Source: Hydrogenophilales bacterium RIFOXYD1_FULL_62_11
GTDB lineage: Bacteria; Pseudomonadota; Gammaproteobacteria; Burkholderiales; Thiobacillaceae
Direction of reading: 5' to 3'
Assembly (NCBI GenBank): GCA_001802655.1
Contig: MGZO01000017.1
Location: 14,034-37,173, forward strand
DNA: 23,140 bases
The translations under genes and the position numbers were made by a program. The first letter of the stretch is position 1. Every line of letters begins with the position of its first letter. This document shows, in pieces, positions 15,381 through 22,441 of the stretch. The notes below the pieces were generated by a model that was given only the letters and a program-made list of their open reading frames with translations, was not told where the DNA came from and searched no databases.

Positions 15381-17147
15381 ATGTGCGGCATAGCCGGTGA
15401 ATTCCGATTTGACGGGCACACGCCCGACCCCGAAATCCTGACGCGCATGCTCGCCAGACTGGCGCGGCGCGGCCCGGATGCGGAGGGCCGGCACGCCGAC
15501 GGCGCGGTGCAACTGGGGCATCGGCGGCTGGCGATCATCGACCTGTCGCCGCGCTCGGCGCAGCCGATGATCGATGCCGCCAGCGGCACCGCGCTGGTGG
15601 TCAACGGCACGATCTACAACTACCCGGAGCTGCGCGCCGAGCTGATTGCGCGCGGTCACGTGTTCCATTCCGACGGCGACACCGAGGTGATTTTGCGGGC
15701 GTACCTGCAATGGGGCGAGGCCTGCGTCGAACGCCTGCATGGCATGTTCGCGTTTGCGATCTGGAACCGCAAAACCCTGTTTCTGGCGCGCGACCGGCTC
15801 GGCATCAAGCCCCTGTATTACAGCGAATCCGGCGCGGCGGTGCGCTTTGCCTCGACGCCGCAGGCGCTGCTGGCGGCGGGCGGCGTGGATACCGGCATCG
15901 ATGCGGTGGCGCTGCACCATCTGTTCACCCTGCACGCGGTGGTGCCCGCGCCGCGCACGATCTACAACGGCATCCGCAAACTCGCGCCCGGCACCACGTT
16001 GACGATCTATCCGCAGGGCAAGTTGCGGCACCGCACCTACTGGTCGCTGAAGGCCGAGCGTCCGGCACAGCCCAAAACCGAGGCGGAATGGACCGAAGCG
16101 ATCCACGAAAGCCTGCGCCAGGCAGTCAAAAAACGCATCGAGATTGCCGACGTCAAGGTCGGCGTGCTGCTGTCCGGCGGGCTCGATTCGAGCCTGCTGG
16201 TGGCGCTGCTGGCCGAGCAGGGCGTATCGGATTTGCTGACGTTTACCGTCGGCTTCGAAGACCAGCCGGAAGAACGCGGCAACGAATTCGAATACTCCGA
16301 CCCGGTGGCGGCGATGTACGGCACGCGCCATCACAAGTTTTTGATCCCCAATGCCGACGTATTGCGCCGCCTGCCCGAAGCGGTGGACCAGATGTCCGAG
16401 CCGATGTTTGCGCAGGATGCGGTGGCGTTTTATCTGCTGTCGGAACAGGTCAGCAAGACGGTGAAAGTGGTGCAGAGCGGGCAGGGTGCGGACGAAGTGT
16501 TCGGCGGCTATTTCTGGTATCCGCGCATGGCGGCGGAAACGTCCGGCTCAGCGCTCGACCGCTTCCGCAAGCACTACTTCGACCGCGACCACGATGAATT
16601 TCTCGAGATGGCCATGCCCGCGTATCACGGGCCGGACTACACCAGCGAAACCATCGCGGCGCATCTGGCCGCACCGTTCGCCGACGACTTCATCGACCAG
16701 GTGCTGCGCATGGATACCACGATGCTGATCACCGACGACCCGGTGAAGCGCGTCGACAACATGACGATGGCGTGGGGACTGGAAGCGCGCGTGCCCTTCC
16801 TCGATCACCAGCTTGTCGAACTGGCGGCGTCGATGCCAGCGGAAATGAAGCTCGCCTCCGAAGGCAAGCATGTGCTGAAACAAATCGCGCGCGGCCTGGT
16901 GCCCGACGCGGTGATCGATCGCAAGAAAGGCTATTTCCCGATGCCTGCGCTGAAATTCGTGCGCGGCGAATTCCTTGATTTCATGCGCGACATACTCGAC
17001 TCGCAGGCGTGCCGCGAGCGCGGCCTGTATCAGCGAGGCTACGTCAACAAACTGCTGGATGCCCCCGAGCAGCATCACACACGCATTCAGGGCAGCAAGC
17101 TGTGGCATCTGGCATTACTTGAATACTGGTTACAGAAAAATGCGTAA
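15381..17147 (+). CDS. Asparagine synthase family amidotransferase, NAGGN amidotransferase type
   Basis: A 588-residue glutamine-hydrolysing amidotransferase. The N-terminal Ntn domain begins MCGIAGE, with Cys2 as nucleophile, and has RRGPDAEG, LGHRRLAIIDLS and VNGTIYNYPELR. The C-terminal synthetase domain has the pyrophosphate loop SGGLDSS at residues 265-271. A distinctive block reads VAFYLLSEQVSK then VVQSGQGADEVFGGYFWYP, which matches my recall of the N-acetylglutaminylglutamine amide (NAGGN) amidotransferase group rather than AsnB. NAGGN is an osmoprotectant dipeptide amide. In that group the gene usually lies beside an ATP-grasp/acetyltransferase synthase and a peptidase. Here neither neighbour is present: a HIT gene is upstream and a lytic transglycosylase downstream, overlapping by eight bases. 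Function is therefore inferred from motifs only, and another asparagine-type amidation stays possible. Confidence 0.85.
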   Translation: MCGIAGEFRFDGHTPDPEILTRMLARLARRGPDAEGRHADGAVQLGHRRLAIIDLSPRSAQPMIDAASGTALVVNGTIYNYPELRAELIARGHVFHSDGDTEVILRAYLQWGEACVERLHGMFAFAIWNRKTLFLARDRLGIKPLYYSESGAAVRFASTPQALLAAGGVDTGIDAVALHHLFTLHAVVPAPRTIYNGIRKLAPGTTLTIYPQGKLRHRTYWSLKAERPAQPKTEAEWTEAIHESLRQAVKKRIEIADVKVGVLLSGGLDSSLLVALLAEQGVSDLLTFTVGFEDQPEERGNEFEYSDPVAAMYGTRHHKFLIPNADVLRRLPEAVDQMSEPMFAQDAVAFYLLSEQVSKTVKVVQSGQGADEVFGGYFWYPRMAAETSGSALDRFRKHYFDRDHDEFLEMAMPAYHGPDYTSETIAAHLAAPFADDFIDQVLRMDTTMLITDDPVKRVDNMTMAWGLEARVPFLDHQLVELAASMPAEMKLASEGKHVLKQIARGLVPDAVIDRKKGYFPMPALKFVRGEFLDFMRDILDSQACRERGLYQRGYVNKLLDAPEQHHTRIQGSKLWHLALLEYWLQKNA

Positions 17148-18381
17148 GTTCTTTTTCCTGATCGCGTTGTGGGTGAGCGCACCCGCCTTCGCCCAGAGCG
17201 ATTTCGACAGCTGGCTGGCGGCTTTCCGCCAGGACGCGGCGGCGCAGGGCATTTCGGCCGACACCCTCGACTCTGCACTGACCGGCCTCGTCCCGGCCGA
17301 ACGCGTGATCCAACTGGACAGCCAGCAGCCCGAATTTCTCAGCACCTTTGCCGACTATCTGGGCAAACGGGTCACCGCGAGCCAGGTTGCACGCGGCCAG
17401 GCCAAGCTGGCCGAGCACGCCGCCCTGCTGGACGCGGTCGAGCAAAAGTATGGCGTGCCGAAAAACGTACTGGTCGCGTTCTGGGGACTGGAAACCAACT
17501 TCGGCGCCACCATGGGGTCGCTCAACATTCCCGCCAGCCTCGCCACGCTGGCCTGGGAAGGCCGCCGCAGCACTTTTTTCCGCAACCAGTTGCTCGACGC
17601 ACTGCGCATCATCGACGCCGGCCATGTCGCCGCCATCGACATGAACGGCTCGTGGGCGGGGGCGATGGGGCACATGCAGTTCATGCCCTCGACCTTCCGC
17701 GCCTATGCGGTGGACGGCGATGGCGATGCCCGCATCGACCTGTGGCAATCGCTGCCCGATGCGATGCATTCGGCGGCGAACTACCTCGCGCGCGCAGGCT
17801 GGCGCGCGGGCGAGCCGGTGGCGATCGAGGTGCAATTGCCCGCGGGCTTCGACTGGCGGCAGGCGCGCATCGCGCATCGGCTGTCGGTGGCGGAGTGGGC
17901 GGCACGCGGCGTACAGGCGATGGACGGCAGCGCACTGCCCCGGGTGGCGGGGCGCGCCGCCATTCTGGTGCCGCAGGGCTGGCAAGGACCGGCCTTCATG
18001 GTGTTCGACAATTTCGACGTGGTGATGGACTGGAACCGCTCGGTCAGTTACGCCCTCTCGGTGGCGCAACTGGCGCATCAGGTGGCGGGCGGCAGCGCGC
18101 TGGCCACGCTGCCCACCGATCCAGAGTCGCTCACGACCGAGCAGATGAAGGCGCTGCAGAAAGCGCTCAACGAGCTGGGCTTCGACGCCGGCAAGCCGGA
18201 TGGCCTGCCCGGTCCGCGCACGCAAACTGCGCTGCGCCGCTATCAGGTCAAGCACCGGCTGCCCGCAGACGGCTACCCTGCGCCGAGCGTGCTGGCGGAT
18301 GTCGAGCGCCGCCATGCCGAGGCGGCGGCGGCAGGCGATCTCGTCGGTCCATCCGCTCCCACCTTCGCCGACACCCCCTGA
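17140..18381 (+). CDS. Lytic murein transglycosylase B-type, with peptidoglycan-binding domain
   Basis: A 413-residue exported MltB-family lytic transglycosylase that cleaves the glycan strands of peptidoglycan to give 1,6-anhydro-muramyl ends. A signal peptide is clear (MRKFFFLIALWVSAPAFA, cleavage before Gln19 or so), with no lipobox cysteine, so the protein is soluble in the periplasm. The catalytic glutamate is Glu118 in FWGLETNFGATMG. The SAGAMGHMQFMPS-like block reads SWAGAMGHMQFMPSTFRAYA, and DGDGDARIDLWQSLPDAMHS follows, all family hallmarks. From about residue 330 a PG_binding_1 domain (LQKALNELGFDAGKPDGLPG, then RTQTALRRYQ) is fused to the C-terminus. The ATG overlaps the end of the amidotransferase gene by eight bases, so the two are coupled. 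The longer frame from 16975 has no signal peptide at its start. Confidence 0.95.
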   Translation: MRKFFFLIALWVSAPAFAQSDFDSWLAAFRQDAAAQGISADTLDSALTGLVPAERVIQLDSQQPEFLSTFADYLGKRVTASQVARGQAKLAEHAALLDAVEQKYGVPKNVLVAFWGLETNFGATMGSLNIPASLATLAWEGRRSTFFRNQLLDALRIIDAGHVAAIDMNGSWAGAMGHMQFMPSTFRAYAVDGDGDARIDLWQSLPDAMHSAANYLARAGWRAGEPVAIEVQLPAGFDWRQARIAHRLSVAEWAARGVQAMDGSALPRVAGRAAILVPQGWQGPAFMVFDNFDVVMDWNRSVSYALSVAQLAHQVAGGSALATLPTDPESLTTEQMKALQKALNELGFDAGKPDGLPGPRTQTALRRYQVKHRLPADGYPAPSVLADVERRHAEAAAAGDLVGPSAPTFADTP

Positions 18382-18514
18382 ACGCTCAGGCGCGGCGTCG
18401 AACGCATCGTCGAATTGATCATGAACCCGTTGGTTCTTGCTCCCGGTCGATCCGCCAGCCCCTGCAGGAGGTCGCCGTGTTATTTTTTCCGTATCGCGTT
18501 TTCTGGAGAGCCCC
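18382..18514 (+). promoter_or_regulatory. Leader region with a 13-codon mini-ORF before the DUF2237 gene
   Basis: In the gap between the transglycosylase and DUF2237 genes, AGGAGG at 18467-18472 precedes a GTG at 18477 by four bases. That GTG opens a 13-codon reading frame (MLFFPYRVFWRAP) whose TGA (18516-18518) overlaps the DUF2237 start codon as TTGA. A short hairpin GAACC-CGTT-GGTTC lies at about 18423-18436. The layout suggests translational coupling or a leader peptide, but chance cannot be excluded. Confidence 0.4.
18505..18510 (+). promoter_or_regulatory. Shine-Dalgarno deciding a TTG start
   Basis: GGAGAG ends four bases before the TTG at 18515, giving normal spacing from its GGAG core. 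No ATG or GTG in this frame lies between the previous gene and the conserved NVLGG motif, so TTG is the best start for the DUF2237 gene. Confidence 0.7.
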
Positions 18515-18886
18515 TTGAGCAATTCACGCAATGTGCTGGGCGGTGAGCTGCAGCCGTGCAGCCTGGCACCGCTGGCCGGCTTCACGCGCGACGGGCTGTG
18601 CCAAACCGGCCCGCAGGACCTCGGCAGCCACACCGTATGCGCCCGGATGACCGAGGCGTTTCTAGCGTATTCAATGCAACGCGGCAACGACCTCGTCACC
18701 CCGGTGCCGGAATACGATTTCCCCGGCCTCAAGCCGGGCGACTGCTGGTGCGTGTGCGCCGCGCGCTGGCTGGAAGCCGCCGAAGCGGGCGTCGCCCCGC
18801 CGGTCATCCTGAATGCGACCCATGAACGCGCGCTGCGTGCGGTCGAACTGGCCGATCTGGAATACCACGCCCTGGTGACGCCATGA
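18515..18886 (+). CDS. DUF2237 family protein
   Basis: A 123-residue protein of the DUF2237 family, whose biochemical function is not known. The family signature runs the whole length: NVLGGELQPCSLAPLAGFTR and onward, DLGSHTVCARMTEAFLAYS, RGNDLVTPVPEYDFPGLKPG, DCWCVCAARWLEAAEAGVAP, and PPVILNATHERAL. Several cysteines (in QPCS, LCQTG, TVCA and CWCVCA) are conserved and could bind metal, which is my inference. It is cytoplasmic, with no signal or membrane segment. The start is a TTG with GGAGAG upstream. Its stop overlaps the ATG of the next gene (ATGA at 18883-18886), so it is coupled to the zinc-ribbon protein. An upstream 13-codon frame may be coupled to its own start. Confidence 0.9.
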   Translation: MSNSRNVLGGELQPCSLAPLAGFTRDGLCQTGPQDLGSHTVCARMTEAFLAYSMQRGNDLVTPVPEYDFPGLKPGDCWCVCAARWLEAAEAGVAPPVILNATHERALRAVELADLEYHALVTP

Positions 18887-19197
18887 GCCTGCAATGCTGG
18901 AAATGCGGCACAGCCCTCACAGTGTTGCTGCCACTGTCGCGCACCGAAACCTGCCCGAGTTGCCGCGCGGCTTTGCACGCCTGCCGCATGTGCCGCCACT
19001 TCGACGCCGGGCGCGCCAGGCAGTGCCGCGAACTTGCTGCCGAACGAGTACTCGACAAGGTCCGCGCCAATGTCTGCGGCTGGTTCGTGCCGCGTCCCGA
19101 TGCCTATCGCGGCGGCGGCGCAGCGGTAATACAGACTAACCGCACAGCGTCGGACGCCTTGCTCAAGTCTTCAGACCAATCGCGCACGCACGAATAA
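18883..19197 (+). CDS. Small zinc-ribbon protein of unknown function
   Basis: A 104-residue protein with eight cysteines, six of them in three CxxC pairs: Cys5/Cys8 (CWKC), Cys24/Cys27 (CPSC) and Cys34/Cys37 (CRMC). Cys48 (QCRE) and Cys65 (NVCGWF) follow. The arrangement suggests one or two structural zinc sites. The segment FDAGRARQCRE, then DKVRANVCGWFVPRP, resembles conserved proteobacterial hypothetical proteins that I know only as zinc-ribbon proteins. The last 25 residues are polar and probably disordered. The ATG overlaps the DUF2237 stop, so both are made together and may work together, which is inference. It has no nuclease, helicase or other enzyme motif. Confidence 0.8.
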   Translation: MSLQCWKCGTALTVLLPLSRTETCPSCRAALHACRMCRHFDAGRARQCRELAAERVLDKVRANVCGWFVPRPDAYRGGGAAVIQTNRTASDALLKSSDQSRTHE

Positions 19198-19299
19198 ACC
19201 GTCGCGGTTCAAGCGGGATCGGTGCCACCAGCCATCAAGTAGCCCAGCGAAATGCCGTTACGTGTAACTGGTCTATTTGCGCCAATCAAGGAGCTTACA
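19198..19299 (+). promoter_or_regulatory. Intergenic region before the PhnD-like gene
   Basis: About 100 bases separate the zinc-ribbon and PhnD-like genes. They hold a short inverted repeat, GTTAC-GT-GTAAC, at 19257-19268, which could be an operator, and the ribosome site AAGGAG at 19288-19293. No clear promoter boxes can be assigned. Confidence 0.35.
19288..19293 (+). promoter_or_regulatory. Shine-Dalgarno deciding a TTG start
   Basis: AAGGAG lies six bases before the TTG at 19300. It favours this codon over the ATG at 19252, and it places the signal peptide at the very N-terminus. Confidence 0.75.
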
Positions 19300-20097
19300 T
19301 TGCTAAGACGACACTTTCTGGCTAGCTTGGCACTGCTACCCGCACTACCGTTTTCTGCTCATGCCGCGAAGTCCGAATTTAGCATTGGGATTTATCCGGG
19401 TACTGGCAAGGCCGATGTGCCTGCCTGGGATTTTCGTACCTGGGCCATGCCATTTGCACAGGCACTTGGGGCGACGCTGGATGCGAAATGCACACCCACG
19501 TTGTTCCGCAGCATCAAACACATTACGCGCTCCATGGAAGACGGCCGCATGGACTTATATTTTGTCCCGCCGTCGGTTGCGGTTGCGGCGCTGGACAATA
19601 AGTACTCGCCCGTAGCACGCGTGCGTGACCAGGCGACGGGCATGCTGGTACGTCGCAAGGGTGCGACAGTGACGACAGTTGCGCTAACTGAAAAGGAATC
19701 CTGGCTCGACGTGATGGCGCGTTACACGCTCAAACGTAACAAGCAGGCAGTGGCAAACTTCATAAATTTGAAAACCCAGGAAGATGTGATGCTGGCCATG
19801 CAGCGTGATTATGCCCAGGCAGGTAGCCTACGCAGCAAGCTGGCCGATGAGCTGGTTGGTAAGGGCGAGTACGAAATCTGGTATCCCTTGCCGACCACCC
19901 CGGATTTCACCCTGATGGCAAGCGATCACTTCAATGCGGCCGAACAGGACAAACTGGGAGCAGCGGCCGTTGCACTCAGCCCGGAAGTCATTCAGTCCCT
20001 GCAAAAAACCATCCACAGCAAAGTCACGGGATTTGCCATCGACAAGCAGGCGGATTACAAGATGATCAAACAGGCGATCAAGGAAGCCGGGTACTAG
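19300..20097 (+). CDS. PhnD-like periplasmic substrate-binding protein (orphan)
   Basis: A 265-residue exported binding protein of the PhnD/phosphate-phosphonate type. With the TTG start the N-terminus is MLRRHFLASLALLPALPFSA, then HAAKSEF. It has a twin arginine before HFL, similar to a Tat signal, though a Sec signal is equally possible. The mature part begins FSIGIYPGTGKADVPAW. It continues with the RSIKHITRSMEDGRMDLYFV block, which corresponds to the ligand-pocket region of the family, and ends with the helical KQADYKMIKQAIKEAG. No ABC permease or ATPase gene is next to it, so it may serve a distant transporter or a sensor. Base composition is less GC-rich than its neighbours, a hint of transfer or different constraint. 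The ligand cannot be told. Confidence 0.75.
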   Translation: MLRRHFLASLALLPALPFSAHAAKSEFSIGIYPGTGKADVPAWDFRTWAMPFAQALGATLDAKCTPTLFRSIKHITRSMEDGRMDLYFVPPSVAVAALDNKYSPVARVRDQATGMLVRRKGATVTTVALTEKESWLDVMARYTLKRNKQAVANFINLKTQEDVMLAMQRDYAQAGSLRSKLADELVGKGEYEIWYPLPTTPDFTLMASDHFNAAEQDKLGAAAVALSPEVIQSLQKTIHSKVTGFAIDKQADYKMIKQAIKEAGY

Positions 20098-20126
20098 AAA
20101 ACCCTGAACAAGTCCGCAGCTTTGTC

Positions 20127-20156
20127 ATTGCGAGCGCCCTTCAGTGCGCTCGCAAT
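20127..20156. terminator. Bidirectional hairpin between convergent genes
   Basis: A perfect 11-base inverted repeat, ATTGCGAGCGC and GCGCTCGCAAT, flanks an eight-base loop. It lies between the PhnD-like stop and the C13 peptidase stop, where a terminator serving both strands is expected. There is no long T-run, so termination may be weak or assisted. It may instead be one copy of a dispersed repeat. Confidence 0.65.
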
Positions 20157-20177
20157 AATGAACCGCTCAAAACCCAA

Positions 20178-21503
20178 TCAGTCATAAAGACCTTGCCACT
20201 TGGCGGCGAAGGCCTTGCCCAACGACATCTGCGGTTGCGAGGGCGTCAGGCCTTCGGCTTTTTCACGTGCGGCGATGCGTGTGCTGGCCAGCTTGAACGC
20301 CTCGGTGAATGACCGGGTCTGCTTCAGCGCCTCGGTAAAGTAGGCACGGCCAAAATCGGTCATGCTGTTCTTCGCATCGCAGCCGAATGAATTGCGGTCG
20401 GCACGCGAGGCGGTGATCACCAGCGTGTTGTCGTCCTGCAGCGCGGGGATGAAGCTGCCGGAATAGCAGGCCGAGACCACGATCACTTTCCACTTGATCG
20501 GCGTCGCCGCCAGCGCGGCCTTGAGGCGGGCGGGGGTCAGCTGGGTCAGCTGCAGGTCGTTGTTGTCGACCGACAGATAAGCCGGCTCGCCCGAGCCGTG
20601 GCTGGTGACGAACAGGAACAGCACGTCCTCTTCCGGGTCGAGCAGCCCGCCCACGTGCGCCAGCGCAGTCCGCAGCGCAGTGGTAGTGGCGATCGGCGCG
20701 CTGGCTTCGGTTTGCGTGTTGTTGATCAGCGCCAGCGAACGGCCGCGCGTGTCGAAGCGGCTGTCGAACAAGGCGCGCACGGTGTGCATTTCCTTCATGA
20801 ACACGTCCTGCCAGCCGTAACCGGCAAAGCCGACGAAATACAGGTCGCTGATGTCGGGACGCTGCGCCCGCAGGGTCTGCAGCGTGCGATCGAGCAGGCG
20901 CGGCTGTTGATACAGCAGCGCTTCGTGGCCGCCGATGTCGAGCACGCTGTCATCGGCGCCTGTCTCGTCGGGATACCAGGCGTCCTGCTGCGGCAACCCG
21001 AGTTGGATGAGCAGCACGCCCATCAGCAAGAGTTCGACTGCGGCCTGGCGAAAGAACCCAAGCGGCACCCACAACTTGACCGCGCGCACCAGCAGCGCGG
21101 CAACCAGCGCCAGCCAGAGCAGCGTCCACACCCAGTCTTCCAGTTCCGGATCGAGCCGTTCCCATAGCGCGTAGCCGCCATAGGTGTAGGCCAGCAGCAT
21201 CGGTGCCATCGCGGTGGCGGCGACGGCATAGCCCAGCAACAGCGCAGGGGTGCGCAGCCAGGCCGCCAGCAGCGCGGCCACCGCCAGCGTCAGCGTCACC
21301 GAGGCCAGCGCCTGCACCACCACATCAGGATTGAAGCGGCCGGCGCCTTCCAGCATGGCATAGCTGATGCCGAGTCCAAGCGCGAATTCGATCAGCAGCA
21401 GCCACGCCAGCTGACGGATTGACACCCGGAAGTCGGTCGAATGCACCCGGAAAAATAACGCCAGACGAAAACCGGCGAGCAGGTTGTGGAACAGATTTCG
21501 CAT
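20178..21503 (-). CDS. Membrane-anchored C13 (legumain-like) peptidase
   Basis: A 441-residue protein with five hydrophobic segments (about residues 31-51, 62-83, 86-108, 121-142 and 149-170), then a soluble caspase/legumain-fold domain from about residue 190. The catalytic histidine is His302 in FLFVTSHGSGEPAYL, and the cysteine is Cys346 in VIVVSACYSGSFI, the layout of peptidase family C13. Legumains cut after Asn or Asp; bacterial membrane C13 proteins are poorly studied. A DDEEDVLFLF-like strand (DPEEDVLFLF) precedes the His motif. It begins three bases after the EamA stop, so both are one transcript. The side of the membrane that the domain faces cannot be fixed. The family call is firm; substrate and role are unknown. 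Confidence 0.85.
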   Translation of the reverse strand: MRNLFHNLLAGFRLALFFRVHSTDFRVSIRQLAWLLLIEFALGLGISYAMLEGAGRFNPDVVVQALASVTLTLAVAALLAAWLRTPALLLGYAVAATAMAPMLLAYTYGGYALWERLDPELEDWVWTLLWLALVAALLVRAVKLWVPLGFFRQAAVELLLMGVLLIQLGLPQQDAWYPDETGADDSVLDIGGHEALLYQQPRLLDRTLQTLRAQRPDISDLYFVGFAGYGWQDVFMKEMHTVRALFDSRFDTRGRSLALINNTQTEASAPIATTTALRTALAHVGGLLDPEEDVLFLFVTSHGSGEPAYLSVDNNDLQLTQLTPARLKAALAATPIKWKVIVVSACYSGSFIPALQDDNTLVITASRADRNSFGCDAKNSMTDFGRAYFTEALKQTRSFTEAFKLASTRIAAREKAEGLTPSQPQMSLGKAFAAKWQGLYD

Positions 21504-21506
21504 GGC

Positions 21507-22427
21507 TTAATCGAAGGAAGTGGGTAGCCGTTCTTGATCGGTCCTGGTCGCCGACCTTAATCCGAGCAGCGCCTGCCATTCGTACAGCAGCAGCCCCGCG
21601 CCGATCAGCGCAATGCCGACCCAGCCGCGCGCCGGAATGAATTCGGCGTTGAGCGCCTGCCCCAGCAGCAGCGCGGACACCGGGGTGATCAGCGTAATCA
21701 GCGCCACCCGTCCGGCGTCCATGTGCTTGATCACGTAGTAATACAGGGTAAAGCCCACCACTGAACCGAACACCCCGAGGTACACCATGGCCGCCCCCGC
21801 GCGCGGCGTGATGTCGGCGGGCAGCTGCGCCGCGTCGGCGACGACCCAGGCCAGCACGAACAACGGCGTCGCCACCCCGAGCGAGCCGGTGGTGATTGCC
21901 AGCGCCGAGACGCGCACGTTGAGCCGCTTGATCCACACCAGCCCCAGCGCCTGCGCCGTCATTCCCGCCAGCACTGCGGCGATGCCAAGGGTGGCGCGGC
22001 TATCGCCCGGCCACGGCTGGCCGAAAACAAACCACAGCCCCCCCAAGGCCAGCGCAAGGCCCAGCAGGCGCAACGGAGTAAGCGTTCGCTCACTCAGCCA
22101 CAGCGCCGCGAACACCCCGGTCAGCAGCGGCGACAGCCCGAAAATCACCGAAATCAGTCCCGACGGAATGTGCAGCGCACCCCAGTAGGTCAGCAGCATC
22201 GCCACGAAAATCGACAGCCCGCTGACCAGATACAGTTGCCGCGCCGTCGGGGTAAACGGAAATTCGGTACGCGTCGCGCGCAACAAAACCAGACAGATTG
22301 CCAGCCCGATCAGCATCCGCGCCATCACCGCGAAACTGAACGTCGCCCCCTGCGCGCTCCATTGAATGCCGAGCGGCGTGGTCGACCAGATGAGAATGAC
22401 GCCCAGATAAGCGGCGGGGACGGACAT
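21507..22427 (-). CDS. EamA/DMT family transporter
   Basis: A 306-residue inner-membrane protein of the drug/metabolite transporter superfamily, with two EamA repeats and about ten membrane segments. The first repeat starts at AAYLGVILIWSTTPLGIQW and includes LTYWGALHIPSGLISVIFGL. The second includes MVYLGVFGSVVGFTLYYYVI and VALITLITPVSALLLGQALN. Members export amino acids, nucleotides or other metabolites; the substrate cannot be predicted. The ATG at 22427 fits the usual N-terminus. It sits between the HflX gene upstream and the C13 peptidase downstream, all on the minus strand, with 14 bases after the HflX stop. It is probably cotranscribed with both. Confidence 0.9.
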   Translation of the reverse strand: MSVPAAYLGVILIWSTTPLGIQWSAQGATFSFAVMARMLIGLAICLVLLRATRTEFPFTPTARQLYLVSGLSIFVAMLLTYWGALHIPSGLISVIFGLSPLLTGVFAALWLSERTLTPLRLLGLALALGGLWFVFGQPWPGDSRATLGIAAVLAGMTAQALGLVWIKRLNVRVSALAITTGSLGVATPLFVLAWVVADAAQLPADITPRAGAAMVYLGVFGSVVGFTLYYYVIKHMDAGRVALITLITPVSALLLGQALNAEFIPARGWVGIALIGAGLLLYEWQALLGLRSATRTDQERLPTSFD

Positions 22428-22441
22428 GGGTGCGCGTAAAC

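Noticed and set aside
14967..16334. Long minus-strand open frame (455 codons) antisense to the HIT and amidotransferase genes
   Set aside because: It is an effect of high GC at third positions. The plus strand encodes two clear families, and the antisense product has no recognisable domain.
17044..18999. Minus-strand open frame of 651 codons across the transglycosylase and DUF2237 genes
   Set aside because: It lies over three supported plus-strand genes and is Arg/Gln-rich without family motifs, as expected for antisense of GC-rich coding DNA.
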